Source of the DNA: Theocolax elegans
Taxonomy: Eukaryota > Arthropoda > Insecta > Hymenoptera > Cerocephalidae
DNA: 64,000 nucleotides
Direction: 5' to 3'
NCBI GenBank assembly: GCA_026168455.1
Contig: CM047429.1
Coordinates: 36,936,066-37,000,065, forward strand
Part shown: positions 20,665-31,689 of the stretch, one piece after another
Layout of the letters: every line of letters begins with the position of its first letter
Position numbering within the stretch: the first letter of the stretch is position 1
The notes under the pieces: generated by a model
What the model saw: the letters and a program-made list of their open reading frames with translations, nothing else
Databases searched by the model: none
Told to the model about the DNA's origin: nothing
Made by a program: the position numbers and the translations under genes

Positions 20665-20801
20665 TTAGCACACTAATATTTGGTGATTAGTAGAATCAGA
20701 ATGGCGAGGATCCGATTCAGAACTGCGCCAGATTTCTTCTTCGATTTTAACATCTTTATCTTTATCAATAACATCTTTATCTTTTCTCTCTCTCGCGTTA
20801 C
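20665..20801 (-). CDS. Putative terminal exon, charged tail
   Basis: A minus-strand frame open from a possible acceptor ccctcgcag (20802-20804) to TAA at 20665-20667. It reads NARERKDKDVIDKDKDV, then IEEEIWRSSESDPRHS and a short end. The repeated DKDKDV and the balanced Ser/Asp/Glu composition look protein-like. The same site (CGCAG|GTAACG) could instead be a donor. It lies upstream of the Rbfox1 exon on the same strand, but I cannot tie it to that gene. Confidence 0.3.
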
Positions 20802-21319
20802 CTGCGAGGGTCCGGTAATATCACTATAACAATCCCTAGTTAGTCCCTATCTTAAAGCGTGCAATTCGAATCTAAATTCAGCTCTCTACTATAACACGTG
20901 TATTTTATTATAATATTCACGTGTTCCCCCACTACCCGCGTTCTAAATTCCCTATACTCGATATGCGCGATCACCGTATCGATACGATCGCGGACCACGT
21001 GCTCAGTGTGCGCGTGCTTGAATCTAGATCAATTCTAGAGTGCGTGCACGCATCAGCAGACGGCCTCCCAGGTGACGCAGTCCAGCGCGATATCCCAACC
21101 TTACCGCTGTCAACGGAATACCTTCACGGAGAAACACTAGTGTTCACCCACACCGTATAAAGTATGCACTACCTTAGTGCAATCGTAAGTACCTTTCAAT
21201 TTATAATGATTTCATTCGATTATTTGCACCCTTTAGCTAAATTTTTTCTTTTATTTCATCTTTTCCTTAACTAACTTATTAGTTAGCCTTCCAAATTTCT
21301 TTCCATGTATACCTATTGA
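20802..21319 (+). other. GC-richer segment with possible non-coding exon
   Basis: The segment 20900-21180 is CpG-rich, holds a 79-codon frame (20921-21160) of no recognised family, and is followed by ATC|GTAAGTACC at about 21185. A plausible acceptor tttcttttcag lies at 21615-21625, so a plus-strand spliced RNA is possible. The frame ends before the donor, so coding is doubtful. Confidence 0.25.
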
Positions 21320-21601
21320 TTAACCCTTTCACTGGCAATGTATCATATATGATCAAATTAAATAACTGCTGCATTTTTTAATCAATTCATTTCAACTTCG
21401 GTGTGTAAGAGTTTTGGGGTTTGCTGATTACGAATTAAGGTCAGAATTAAAAAATTCAAAATGACGCAAACATAACCATCAAAATCGATTCTGCGTCCCC
21501 AAAAGCCTTATATTCATAGTTAATCGTATAATTTCTTTAGTTTATTGTCCTACCATTTTAGGCACGTACAGTAAAAAAGGCTGCACCAGTGAAAGGGTTA
21601 A
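21320..21601. mobile_element. piggyBac-type MITE with TTAA ends
   Basis: TTAA at 21320-21323 and 21598-21601 flank inverted termini CCCTTTCACTGG (21324-21335) and CCAGTGAAAGGG (21586-21597). TTAA duplication and CCCTTT-type ends are the signature of piggyBac elements; the length of 274 bp and absence of coding make it non-autonomous. The larger element at 27109-30592 has similar CCCTTTAACG ends. Confidence 0.8.
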
Positions 21602-22013
21602 TATATATCCATTTTTCTTTTCAGATTCCGCCAAGTGATGTGACTACAAATAAAGGCGTTTCGTCCTCGATCTCCAGTTTGGACTCTTAAGTAAGGAACT
21701 GTAAGACGCCTGTCGCAAGATGAACCGCAGCACCAGCAAGATGTTATGCGGATATATATCCGTATTCCTAGCGAGTGTAAAGAGATAATCGTCTCCATCT
21801 AGTGATGGGAAAAACCACCAGCCAGAGTGCGACGTGTTAGACCGAGCCGCAGGTTTAGTGAAATAAGAATGAATATTTATCCGTATTTCCGCATGAAAAG
21901 TTTTACTTTTAAAATAAAGCAGATTCACTGTATTTATTTTCATTTTTTGCATAACCTTCGACCAAATCAAGATGTTTAAGCTTTTTTTTTCAAACTTAAC
22001 CTTGAGTACAATA
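21602..22013. other. Possible exon start and a foldback fragment
   Basis: The segment 21626-21860 follows an acceptor-like tract and is of balanced composition but has no supported frame. The segment 21890-22010 carries a half copy of the foldback arm (GCATAACCTTCGACCAAATC, then TTTAAGC and T-run). Confidence 0.3.
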
Positions 22014-23376
22014 CCGGCCATTAATTATGGATGGGGAATCCAATTTTTGCTCCGACTTCCCACGCGCATATCTTATTCAATATTCGTTGAAAAATTTTTT
22101 GGAAAAAGCACTGGAAAGTACTCGTTAGAAGCTTTCTTTTTGTGCGACTAAATATTTTTTAAATCTATTTTTGAGACTATGAGGCCATCAACTAATTAAA
22201 AAATATTTTACCATTTTTCCATTTTTGTTCAACCAGTTGCAGTTTTTTCTCCGAAAAATTCTCCTTTGGCTTTAATCACGGCTTTACAGATTCTTGGCAT
22301 TCTTGATACTAATTTTTCAAGCACATTTGGATCGAGAGAGTTCCAACTAATTTCAAGGACATTCTTATTATCATCCTATTATCATCCTGGAGAGTCTTTT
22401 TAGCAGAAATGCGTCCGTTAAGTCTTTTTCACGTAAGCGGCGTTTCATTGTTGTTAAATTAACTCGTTTATTCTTTCATGCGTTAAGGTTTGCAGTTATT
22501 TCAGCAGCTGTTACTCTTCTAGTACGTTTACTGGATATAACAATAAACTCGTCTTCTTTTCTTGACGTTTTTCGAGGTTTTCCTTTGCGTGGTCGATTAG
22601 CATTAGTTTGTAAATCTCGGTATCTTTGACATGTTCTATACACTGAGCCATATGACATTCCAAGATTTCTTGAAATTTCAGAGTATGATAAATTTTCATT
22701 TCGTAAAGCTACAGCTTGGGCACGCTTTTCTTTTTTCGATAAAGCACTAGTATTGAGTTTATCTTGTTTGGTTTCATATTTTCTTGGTAAGTTCACTTTT
22801 CAACAACACTTTGCTCACGACGCGTAATTTTTTTGCAATTACATGGAAAGAAACACCTAATTTACGTAGTTTACGTGATATGTGACGTAAACATTTTGAT
22901 CATTTTTACCTTTACTACATAGAAACCGAAAACAGTAGTCGAAAACGTAAACAGACATTACTTAAACTCAAGCGTCGGAATAACGCGTGATAGGTTGTAA
23001 TATTAGAGAAACGAACACATAATTTTCATTAATTGTAACACGACAACAAAGTGACTTACAATTTTTATGAAAAATACTTGCATATGGCATTTTTCAAGCC
23101 CTTTCTAAAGCTCTTTTCTGATTTTTTCTAACTTTATTATTAAAAAAACTGCAACTGGTTGAAATGAAAAATCAAAACATGGTAAATTTTTTTTAATTGC
23201 TTAAGATCCTCATAGTCTTAAAAATAGCTTTAAAAAATATTTAGTCGCACAAAACGAAAGCTTTTGACGAGTACTTTCCAATGCATTTTTCCAAAACTTT
23301 TCCGTCGAGTATTGAACAAGATGCGCAGGGAAAGTCGGAGCAAAAATTGGATTCCCCATCCAGAATTAATAGCCGG
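22014..23376 (-). mobile_element. Tc1-like element, internally deleted
   Basis: TA duplications at 22012-22013 and 23377-23378 flank inverted repeats of about 200-230 bp beginning CCGGCCATTAATTATGGATG and, on the other end, CCGGCTATTAATTCTGGATG. Total 1363 bp. Inside are the N- and C-terminal ends of a transposase with the catalytic middle removed. Confidence 0.85.
22240..22796 (-). pseudogene. Tc1-like transposase, ends only
   Basis: The minus strand opens with MNLPRKYETKQDKLN at 22796, followed by a helix-turn-helix (AVALRNENLSYSEISRNLGM about residues 30-49) and a GKPRKTSRKEDEF linker, typical of Tc1-type DNA-binding domains. The frame ends at 22476. Further left, 22240-22380 encodes the usual transposase C-terminus (ISWNSLDPNVLEKLV, RMPRICKAVI). 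The DDE catalytic core between them is missing, so it is inactive. Confidence 0.75.
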
Positions 23377-23378
23377 TA

Positions 23379-23667
23379 GTGTATATATATATATATATAT
23401 ATCCTATACAATATATTTATAACAAAACATCTGAAGCGCAGGCCCTCCACCTCTATACATCACCCTCCATCACCCCTCCACTACACCCTCCACCTAACCC
23501 TCCACTTTTTAAGGTAAATTTGTTTAAAATAAACATGTTTTTGATTGTTACAATTATCAATTCAGCTTCCTCCATCTCCCTCCAATACCCTCCACTTCCC
23601 TCCGCCACCCTCCGCCTTCCTCCAACAGATCCTCCACTACACCCTCCAGCCGAACCCTCCACCGTAA
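23379..23667. repeat. TA microsatellite and CCCTCCA minisatellite
   Basis: A TA run at about 23382-23402 is followed by two blocks (about 23455-23506 and 23574-23662) built of CCCTCCA-like 7-8-mers. The minus strand is therefore a series of GGAGGGT and GGTGGAGG runs. Frames across it (23379-23984 plus, 23453-23692 minus) only mirror the repeat. Confidence 0.8.
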
Positions 23668-24007
23668 CAACACGTTGTATTATAAAAATCACGTTACCGA
23701 AACTATACTGCAGCCGAAGTATAATTGTTGATTTTCAAAATTGTATAGAAACGTATGATTACGTACAGAAATATATAAAATTGCACAAAGATATTTTTAT
23801 CTTTCTACTGTACATTCCACGTAACTTTCCGTTACTATATATCTCTCTACGTTATATAAATATTTCGCCGCCGCCGCCGCCGTCGTCTTGTCAAGATTTC
23901 AGAGTTCTAATATATGCCGCTGTATATAAACATTTTTCATTCCCTATATATGGGCAAATATGTATATGGTTCCAGAGACTATAGTACATACATAGATACA
24001 TATTATA
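23668..24007. other. AT-rich spacer with CCG triplet run
   Basis: A short CCG repeat at about 23868-23885 stands out; the rest shows no gene. Confidence 0.5.
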
Positions 24008-24042
24008 TATATGTGCACGCCTGCGTGCGTGCGTGTGTATGT
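24008..24042. repeat. TGCG/TG microsatellite, left flank of LINE
   Basis: Reads GTGCACGCCTGCGTGCGTGC and GTGTGTATG. Together with 26782-26862 it brackets the R1-clade LINE, so both are probably halves of one target microsatellite. Confidence 0.6.
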
Positions 24043-24263
24043 TTTTTTTCTTTTTTTCTTTTGAGGTGGCGGTAAAATGCTCTTTACGCACGGAGTGTGG
24101 GACTCGGTCAGCGTGACCCATACCCACTAAGAAACCACCCTGCCTTTGGTCTTGGCAGGGCTCCTCCTCACGAATGATCTTTCCCCCCTCGGAAACCGTC
24201 ATGAGGCATTACTTCGAGAGGGGCAGTCATGCCACGTTTGGTCCTTCGTGATCGGCAATAATA

Positions 24264-25984
24264 TCACTGGCTCGTGCATGTGGTTCGGCTACTAATGTCG
24301 CCCCTTGTACGCTTTTTTTCTTTTCTGATATGGTTCAGCCGCCCCACAATGGATGTTGCTAAGATCACTACGGCATCCCAACCTTCTTGCGAACCAAGAA
24401 GGCACATCCCGATACCCTCTGGTGTCAAAGGCCCCTTCCAAAAGGTTTGGAAAACACTCCTTTCTTCCGCGAATCGAGGACACCAGGACAACACGTGCTC
24501 CGCGTCTTCGTCGACACCAGGGCAGGTCGGGCACTCCGCACTCCCGTATATACGGATGCGGTGCAGGTAACTGCGAAGACACCCATGCCCAGTAAGCACC
24601 TGGGTCAGGTGGAAGGTGACGAATCCGTATTTCCTACTCGTCCACTTGGCGACATCTGGGATGACGCGGTGGGTCCAGCGACCTTCGCTTGCCGAATCCC
24701 ATCTCTGCTGCCACAGTTCGATGGTCCTGTTTGACCACCGACTCCTACTACCACGTGCTGCTTCGCTGCTGTTTTCTAAGGTACGCCGACCTTTTCTGTA
24801 CGTATCGGCTCTCTCTATCGCCAAAAGATCGATGGGAGGAATTCCCGCTATCACCGAGAGAGCTATATCTGACACAATTCTATAAGCATGAGCCATCCTT
24901 AGTGCGGCTATTCTGCAGGCCCGCCGACAGAATGCACCGTAGCTTAGGTTACTTCTTAGGGCATCCGCCCAAATCGGGGCTCCATATAAACTTACCGAGC
25001 TTACCACTGTCGCTAAGAGGGCTCGACGTGGGTGCTTTGGCCCTCCGATCTTGGGCATTATGCCCGACAAAGCTCTGGCCACTCCTGCGGTTTTCGACCC
25101 TGCACTCAGAAGGTGTTCTTTGAATGTTAGCCGCGCATCCAAGATGATTCCTAGGTATTTCACCGTATCCGCCGATCTTATACGTTTGCCATTTACAGTA
25201 AAGGTCGCGTACTTCCTTTGCTTCGTTCTGGAGATAAGTACCGCCTCGGTCTTTTCGGACGCCAGACACAGTCCATATTCTATCTCATCGATGCTCCTTG
25301 CGACGACGACCAAAACCACATCGTCCGCAAAAGCCACCATCGACACTCCCTCTGGAAGCTGCTGCCTAAGCAGTCCGTCGTAAATGACGTACCAAAGAAG
25401 AGGTCCCAAGACCGAACCCTGCGGCACGCCTCCGGTGATGTTATAGGAGTACGCGCCATCCTCGGTGTCAAGAAGGAGGATACGTTCTGTGAGCTGGCTC
25501 GAGATGACTTTGCGTAGGTAGTGTGGCGCCTATAATTGTTTCAAAGACAACATAATGTTGTCCCACCGAGCCGCGTTGAAAGCATTGCGGATATCCAGTG
25601 CGATGATAGCACACATGCGCCTAGAATTCCTAGTACCACCGATGGCATAGGTGGCCAGCTTGACAACTCGGCTTATGGCGTCGATGGTTGAACACCCCTT
25701 TCGGAAACCGAACTGATTGTCAGGCAGGTCGCCTACTCGTGCAATAGTTGCCTGCATCTTGGCACATATCACCCGTTTGAATAGCTTCCCGGCTACATCC
25801 AGCAGGCAAAGCGGACGGTACGAGGATAGCTCCTCCGGAGGTTTATTCCCCTTCGCGAGGAGCACCAGTCTCTGCACCTTCCACTGCGCTGGAAAGCATC
25901 CCGTTTTGAGACAGGCACTGAATGTGTCCGCAAAAATATGTGGCACATTCAGCGCAGCGGTCTTAATGGCCAGACCATCACCTC
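24264..25984 (-). pseudogene. R1-clade LINE ORF2 fragment
   Basis: One minus frame with a single TAG stop at 25530-25532. Before the stop: fingers of RT with SSYRPLCLLDVAGKL, the FGFRKGCSTIDAI block and ALDIRNAFNAA (motif A). After it: TGGVPQGSVLGPLLW, the catalytic FADD near 25335, KYLGIILD, and near the C-terminus a CCHC motif CPTCPG...HVLSWCP. The stop lies where this group usually has a charged or Gln residue just before PHYL. The frame begins near 25984 with no start, because the upstream part is deleted. Numerous plus-strand frames here are shadows. Confidence 0.85.
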
Positions 25985-26560
25985 CGACTCTCCGAGTGGC
26001 TTGAGGTTTGGAGCCGTTCGAATTTGTCTCAGGATGTCGGCGTAAGACCGTCCTGCCATCGCTTTGATCTTGATGGCATCTGGGCGGACTGGCTTCAAGA
26101 CCGCCTTCGGTCCTTTAACCACCCCAGCCAGCCCTCCGACATCCTCAGTCTGCTCCAGCTGCTTGCGCTTTTGGTCTGGTTTCTTGGCCTTGCAGACAAC
26201 TGTTGCCCACTGGCGTGATTTCAGCTGGTCATTGTTGTTTCCGGCACTAGGTTCGACTGGTCCGGTTTCCTTGGCTGGTTGTTTTGCCTGTTTCTTCCTC
26301 TTCGGCGGATTCTGTGGTGGAGAGGGTCTCTCCCTCTCGTCTGCCTTATTTTGGCACGCGTCTTTGCGAAAGATAGGCGACGTCTGGCACGTTCCATCTC
26401 TGCGCGTGCGCGCCGAGCAATCTTTGCTTCCTCTCGGGTGCTGCGCGTTTCTTACCCGAGCATACTCACGTAGGGCTCTGCTGGTAGCCGTCGCTATAGA
26501 CTTGATTTCCTTGTGAATATTGTTCTTGTTAAGAAAGGTGTCTATTTTCCGTTCAGGGTG
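25985..26560 (-). pseudogene. R1-clade LINE ORF1 (Gag-like) fragment
   Basis: The minus strand reads a Lys/Arg/Gln-rich protein ending in AMAGRSYADILRQIR, a motif typical of ORF1 of TRAS/SART/Waldo-type elements, where the Gag-like protein binds RNA. It then shifts into unrelated residues and stops soon after, where the deletion joins it to ORF2. The downstream zinc knuckles are absent. The exact start is uncertain. Confidence 0.6.
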
Positions 26561-26781
26561 TCAACCTCCACAGCACTTACCATTTTAACGGTGTTAGTTT
26601 GGTCCCCCCCAAAATCCGTGGGACCAGCACTGACCACCGGGGCTTTCACCCGATCGGAATCAGTGGCGGGATTTGGTTCGCCCCGAATATTTGATTTTTT
26701 CGGTACCATCCATATCTGGAAAGCATTCCCCTATCCATTACCTGGGGAGACGCCACGATGCGGGACCAGCAAACCCGGCTC

Positions 26782-26862
26782 GGGTGTGTGTGTGTGTGTG
26801 TGAGTGCGTACGTGCGTGCGTGCGTGCGTACATGTGTGTGTGTGTGTGTGCGTGTGTGTGTG
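26782..26862. repeat. TG/TGCG microsatellite, right flank of LINE
   Basis: About 80 bp of GTGTGTGTG interrupted by GTGCGTACGTGCGTGCGTGC. It is the likely upstream half of the LINE target. Confidence 0.9.
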
Positions 26863-27904
26863 CCTTTAATATTTTATCGTACATATTTGAAGCGAAACTA
26901 CAAACAAAGTCGTTGGTAGCATCTAAAAATTTTAATTACGTTATTAGTTGTGATTTTAGTACATTCTACGTATCGATATGCAGTAGCGGTGTTCTAGTCA
27001 CAATAGGGGTTGATTTACTGTCGTTCTTTTATACAAAATCAAACAACAACAAATTAGTAACAAGTATAATCGGTATAACATCACATACCATCTAAAAATA
27101 TTACTTAACCCTTTAACGACCAAAGACGTCATTTTCTGGACCTATATTTGATCGCAAAATTCATTTGTAAAACTGAACAGTGAATTGATCCAAGATACCG
27201 TCCCTTATGTTTTTGAGCATGCTAAATCCGAAACCGGGCCCAAAATTAAAAAATTTTGTTTACAAAAATAAATATGTCAAATAGCTTATAAAAAATTAGT
27301 GAATTTAAAAAAAAAATTTTTTTCATGAATTTTTTTCCAGTTCAAAATCCATTAATATCGAAAAATGTTTTCAACCTTAAGTGCACAGAATAGTTGAACT
27401 TTAACAGGAAAAATTTATATACGAATATTTTTCTTCAAAATGGCGGATAAAATGCACAGATCTGTTAAAAAAATCGTTTTCTCGATATTATTTTTGTTCT
27501 GTTAAACTATGAGGTTTAGAAAAAAGTTTTATTACAAAAATGTCTTATAATTTGCCAAGGAATACTCCTAAATTTTTTCAGATTTTTAGGAGAAATTTTT
27601 TGATTTTACAAAAAATCACAAATTTTCAATTTCCAAAAAATTTAAAAAAAAAATCAGAAAAAATTTGAGCGTATTCTTTGACTAATTCTAAGACTTTTTT
27701 ATACTTAAAAAAATTTTCCTAAAGTCGAGAAAAATTAATAAATATAGTGCGATTTCTTTTCAATCGTTTCAACTTTTAGAATTTTTCAATATAATTTGAG
27801 GTCTGAACGTAAGGCATTCCCTTTCTCCAAGGGGCTTTGAATAAAGGAAAGTGTCTGAGAGCCTATAAAATATACCCACTTTCAGTCTATATTGAGATTT
27901 TACT

Positions 27905-28045
27905 CTTAGCGCGACCCAGAGACAACGGCGTGGACGTGGTAAAATTATGTATCCTTTGAGGTGCTTATTTATAGTGAGTCCCCTTGCCTCTTAATGTACG
28001 GGGTGCTTGTTTTTAGTGAGTCCCCTTGCCTCTCACTGTCATCGG
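27905..28045. repeat. Mariner-end-like fragment inside piggyBac element
   Basis: AACGGCGTGGACGTGGTAAAAT, then twice GGTGCTT...AGTGAGTCCCCTTGCCTCT, matching the inner arm ends of the element at 2334-5652 (AACGACGTGGACGTAG, GAGTCCCC, CCTCTCACG). Confidence 0.6.
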
Positions 28046-28050
28046 ATATT

Positions 28051-29661
28051 CTAATGATTTTTTTCCGTACATGTACCGCAAAAATGCGTTCTTATTGGGC
28101 AGGTGGAACACTTCTTTTGTTTGTTTTGTCGAATTGTTATATATTTTTCTTGATTTTTTCCAGCATCATAAATGTAACTTTTACTTATTGATATTGCAAA
28201 TTCTTTAGTTCCAATTTTTTGTCCACTATCATCAGCAGCATTGAAAATTACAACTGCATTTGTGATTGCTGCTTGGATTATTCTAATGAGAACTACTCAT
28301 ATCCACTTTTTTGAATCAATACTTGGCAACAAATTATTACAATGCCCATCGTGCACGTCAACTCCACCTATGGACTGATTGTAAAGGTGAAAAGCTTGTG
28401 GAACTGGAACATCAACTTTTTTTTGCGATTGAACTGTATCTCTTTGCTGATGATAATGGAGTGACCCCTACAGCTGTAGATAATATCGACACCGGCTTCG
28501 AATCCATTACAGTGATGTAATTCACTCCAGAGTTTCTCTCATGCATATGTTCTTTACTGCATATGTTCCACGTGAAGACTTTTTATCAATGACATTTTTT
28601 TCTTTCACTATATTGTCTCTAACAGTTCCAGTGCATTTGAATTTTAACCGTTTCAAATGCACAGCAAGATCTAAATTTGTAAAATAATTGTCAAAATAAA
28701 GATGGTAAAGATGAATTTTGACATCAGATATCAATTCAAAAAAAGGTTTTAATAAATGTAAAACTTCGCGAGATCCTAATGCACATTTAGATAACTTATC
28801 TCCTACTGCAGAATTTTTTCCACAATATAAGTCTAAATTTAATAAATATCCATCAGCAGTGGACAATCACCAACATTTAAGACCAAATTGTGTAGGTTTT
28901 CCACGTATTAACTGTTTCAAGCACGATCTAGCATACGATTTAGGCATCATTTCATCCACTGATAAAGCTGACCTCCAAAAGCCAAACTTCAGAATATTCT
29001 TTTGAAATAGTTTTAATAAAGCACGAACTCACCAAGCCTTATCATTTGTATCTTTATCTTTCGCTTTGGAATACTTTAATTTGGATTTGATCAATACAAA
29101 CTTAGATCGTGACATTGCTGAAGAAATTATTTCACAGGATAAAAACGGGTCAGTTGACCAATAATCTCTCTGAGATTTTCGTTTATTGAATGAGGTCATT
29201 ATAACGATTCCAATAATTATATTCAGATGGACTAATAACAAATCAAAACCATTTTCCTTACAAGCATCGATGATGTACTTTTTCATTTTATTCGAAAAAA
29301 AAAGTTGAAATAATTCTCTTGGCTCAGATATTCTAATTTCTTTCTTTGTAGATCTAGGAAATAATGATATATCTTCAATCATATCAGAATATATCCTTTT
29401 CCCATTTATGCATTCAAATTTATGATCTTTTTCAAGCTTATCTTGATTTACTTCATAACTTTATGAAACTCTCTTGAAAGTAGTCTTTGGAAATTTTTCA
29501 TCACGATATTCATCTGAATCATTATCGGAATCATATTCAGAATCGGACGAACCAAAATAATCTGCATTTGGTATCATGCAGTTTTCATCATCAGTTGTAT
29601 CCGATTCAGTTCCACTTTCAGGTTCAGGAGAAACAGCATGCCTTGATCGTTTTCGCGACAT
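28051..29661 (-). pseudogene. piggyBac-like transposase, broken
   Basis: An acidic N-terminus starts at 29661 (MSRKRSRHAVSPEPESG, then DSEYDSDNDSDEY). The 29382-29029 part holds KSQRDYWSTDPFL and MSRSKFVLI, typical of the family. The 28866-28522 part holds SREVLHLLKPF and LYFDNYFTNLDLAVHLK, the second catalytic-Asp block. Farther left are YITVMDSKPVSILST and, at the C-terminus near 28090-28055, a cysteine-rich end CPIRTHFCGTC. Several frameshifts separate the pieces, so it is dead. Frames on plus here are shadows. Confidence 0.85.
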
Positions 29662-30596
29662 TACAAGTAATAGTTATGAAAATATATCATTAAGAAATTA
29701 TCGCAATTTCAGGATGCTGGATTTGAATAATTCATAGATTGGAAAACCACGATGATTTTATCGATGTCAACCGATCTCACCAGACAGGCTTTGGTGAAAA
29801 TCTTCTTAAAGAAAAAATGAGTTAGGCTAACAGTACACTATATATTTTATAGGTATCCAGATCAGTCCTTTATTTAGAGTCTCTTGGAGGATGGATATGC
29901 TGTACACTTAGACCCTAAATTATATTCTAAAAGTTGAAACGATTGAAAAGAAATCGCACTATGTTTATTAATTTTTCTCGACTTTAGGAAAATTTTTATA
30001 AGTATAAAAAAGTCTTAGAATTAGTCAAAGAATACGCTCAAATTTTTTCTGATTTTTTTTTTAAATTTTTTGGAAATTGAAAATTTGTGATTTTTTGAAA
30101 AATTAAAAAATTTCTCCTATAAATCTGAAAAAATTTGGGAGTATTCCTTGGCAAATTATAAGACATTTTTGTAATAAAACTTTTTTCTAAACCTCATAGT
30201 TTAACAGAACAAAAATAATATCGAGAAAAGGATTTTTTTAACAGATCTGTGCATTTTATCCGCCATTTTGAAGAAAAATATTCGAATATAAATTTTTCCT
30301 GTTAAAGTTCAACTATTTTGTGCACTCAAGGTTGAAAACATATTTCGATATTAATGGATTTTGAACTGGAAAAAAATTCATGAAAAAAATTTTTTTTTAA
30401 ATTCACCAATTTTTTAGAAGCTATTTGACATATTTATTTTTGTAAACAAAATTTTTTAATTTTGGGCCCGGTTTCGGATTTAGCATACTCAAAAACATAA
30501 CAATAAAAAACATCAATTCACTGTTCAGTTTTACAAATGAATTTTGCGATCAAATATAGGTCCAGAAAATGACGTCTTTGGTCGTTAAAGGGTTAA

Positions 30597-31078
30597 TAGA
30601 AGAAATTTTTTTAGCATTTTATGAGTGGTGATATTTTGACTAGGGGTTCGCATATGAACATTTTATAAAAGTTAGTTGAAAAGCAACATATTAGCAACAA
30701 ATTATCCCGTTGGATTCATTTAAATAACTTAATAATGTTAAAAGTTACAGCGTGTGACCACTCTAGATAGAGCCATTCGTTTCTCGATGCACGTTTGGCT
30801 TTTTTAATACTTTTAATGGCTAGATCTTCAGCAAAAAATTACCAACAAATTCCTACTTAGTCAGTTTTTTACTTAAGGGCGTATATTTAGAGTAACAACG
30901 TATGGTCACCGTAGCTTAATATCAAACTAGGGGATTTCGGGTTTCCTTGATAACGGCAAGAGCAACAAAATCGTTGCATCAGTAACAAATTAGCAACAAA
31001 ATAGCAACAATTTATGTATCTAATTAGAAGTGGGCGTATAAAAATATCCACCTTAGCTTAATATACTTTTCCTACGGA
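30597..31078. other. AT-rich sequence with TAGCAACAAA motifs
   Basis: No gene. The heptamer-like phrase AGCAACAAA or AGTAACAAA recurs several times (about 30690, 30960-31010). Confidence 0.4.
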
Positions 31079-31273
31079 GGGTATATAAGGAGGACACCCA
31101 CGTTAAGGTAATTAGTTACCTTCTGTTGTGTCTATGGTCTAATCTTAGGCCGACCTACTTTGTATCGATACCTTCATTATAAATAAAGTTTCACTCAATG
31201 TTCGATGGTAACCATTTAATTCACCATCGAAACCCTTGAGCGAGCTACTTCAAGCCCATCCTGTGCTGGAGTT

Positions 31274-31681
31274 TGAAAATAGCGTAATTCAGCCAATGAG
31301 CGCGCGGCGTCGAGTGGGGACACTCCCCTAATACAAAATCTCACGTGAATTACATTTTATTGGATCTTTAATCGATCTAAATGGCATGGGAAAAAATCGA
31401 AGAGAATGATAATTTTCGTACCCGAATTATTAAAATCGATAATAAGTAGAAAATAATAATAATCATAAAATTTTATTTTTTAAATAAAATGTAATTAATT
31501 GCGCCTGTTAACATAATTAACGAAACGCGTTAATAGGCTTATTATTGATTTTTAAGCGAGCGGCGGGGAAATGCCACGCTGCGAGTATATTGGCGCGGGG
31601 CGTGCGTGGCGGGTGTCCCCACTCGACGCCGCGTTTTTTAGTCGCCGCGCGCTCATTCGCTCAATTACGCTATTTTCAATA
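31274..31681. mobile_element. MITE with GC-rich inverted ends
   Basis: GAAAATAGCGTAATTCAGCC and on to GAGCGCGCGGCG (31274-31310) recurs inverted at about 31643-31681, followed inward on both sides by TCGAGTGGGGACAC. The interior is AT-rich and non-coding. No target duplication could be fixed. It sits in the BEL 5' LTR/internal boundary. Confidence 0.7.
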
Positions 31682-31689
31682 ATTTTTTG

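Larger units (their letters stand above)
24043..26781 (-). mobile_element. R1-clade LINE (Waldo/Mino-like), internally deleted
   Basis: The minus strand carries an ORF1 fragment, then an abrupt join into the middle of reverse transcriptase, the rest of ORF2, a 3'UTR (about 24063-24260) and an A-rich tail (24043-24062). Both ends abut TG/TGCG-rich microsatellite. R1-clade families such as Waldo and Mino are known to insert in AC-type simple repeats, which fits. Endonuclease, the 5' part of RT and the ORF1 zinc knuckles are missing. Confidence 0.75.
27109..30592 (-). mobile_element. piggyBac-like element with about 0.7-kb inverted repeats
   Basis: TTAA at 27105-27108 and 30593-30596 flank exact inverted termini CCCTTTAACGACCAAAGACG. 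The inverted repeats continue, slightly diverged, over about 27109-27800 and 29915-30592, far longer than the short terminal repeats usual for piggyBac. The transposase remnant runs on the minus strand between them. A fragment resembling the inner end of the DD41D mariner lies at 27905-28045. Confidence 0.9.

Noticed and set aside
23379..23984. 201-codon plus frame rich in Pro/Ser
   Set aside because: Produced by TA and CCCTCCA repeats; no domain and no splice logic.
24387..25517. Several plus-strand frames
   Set aside because: Shadows of the R1-clade LINE on minus.
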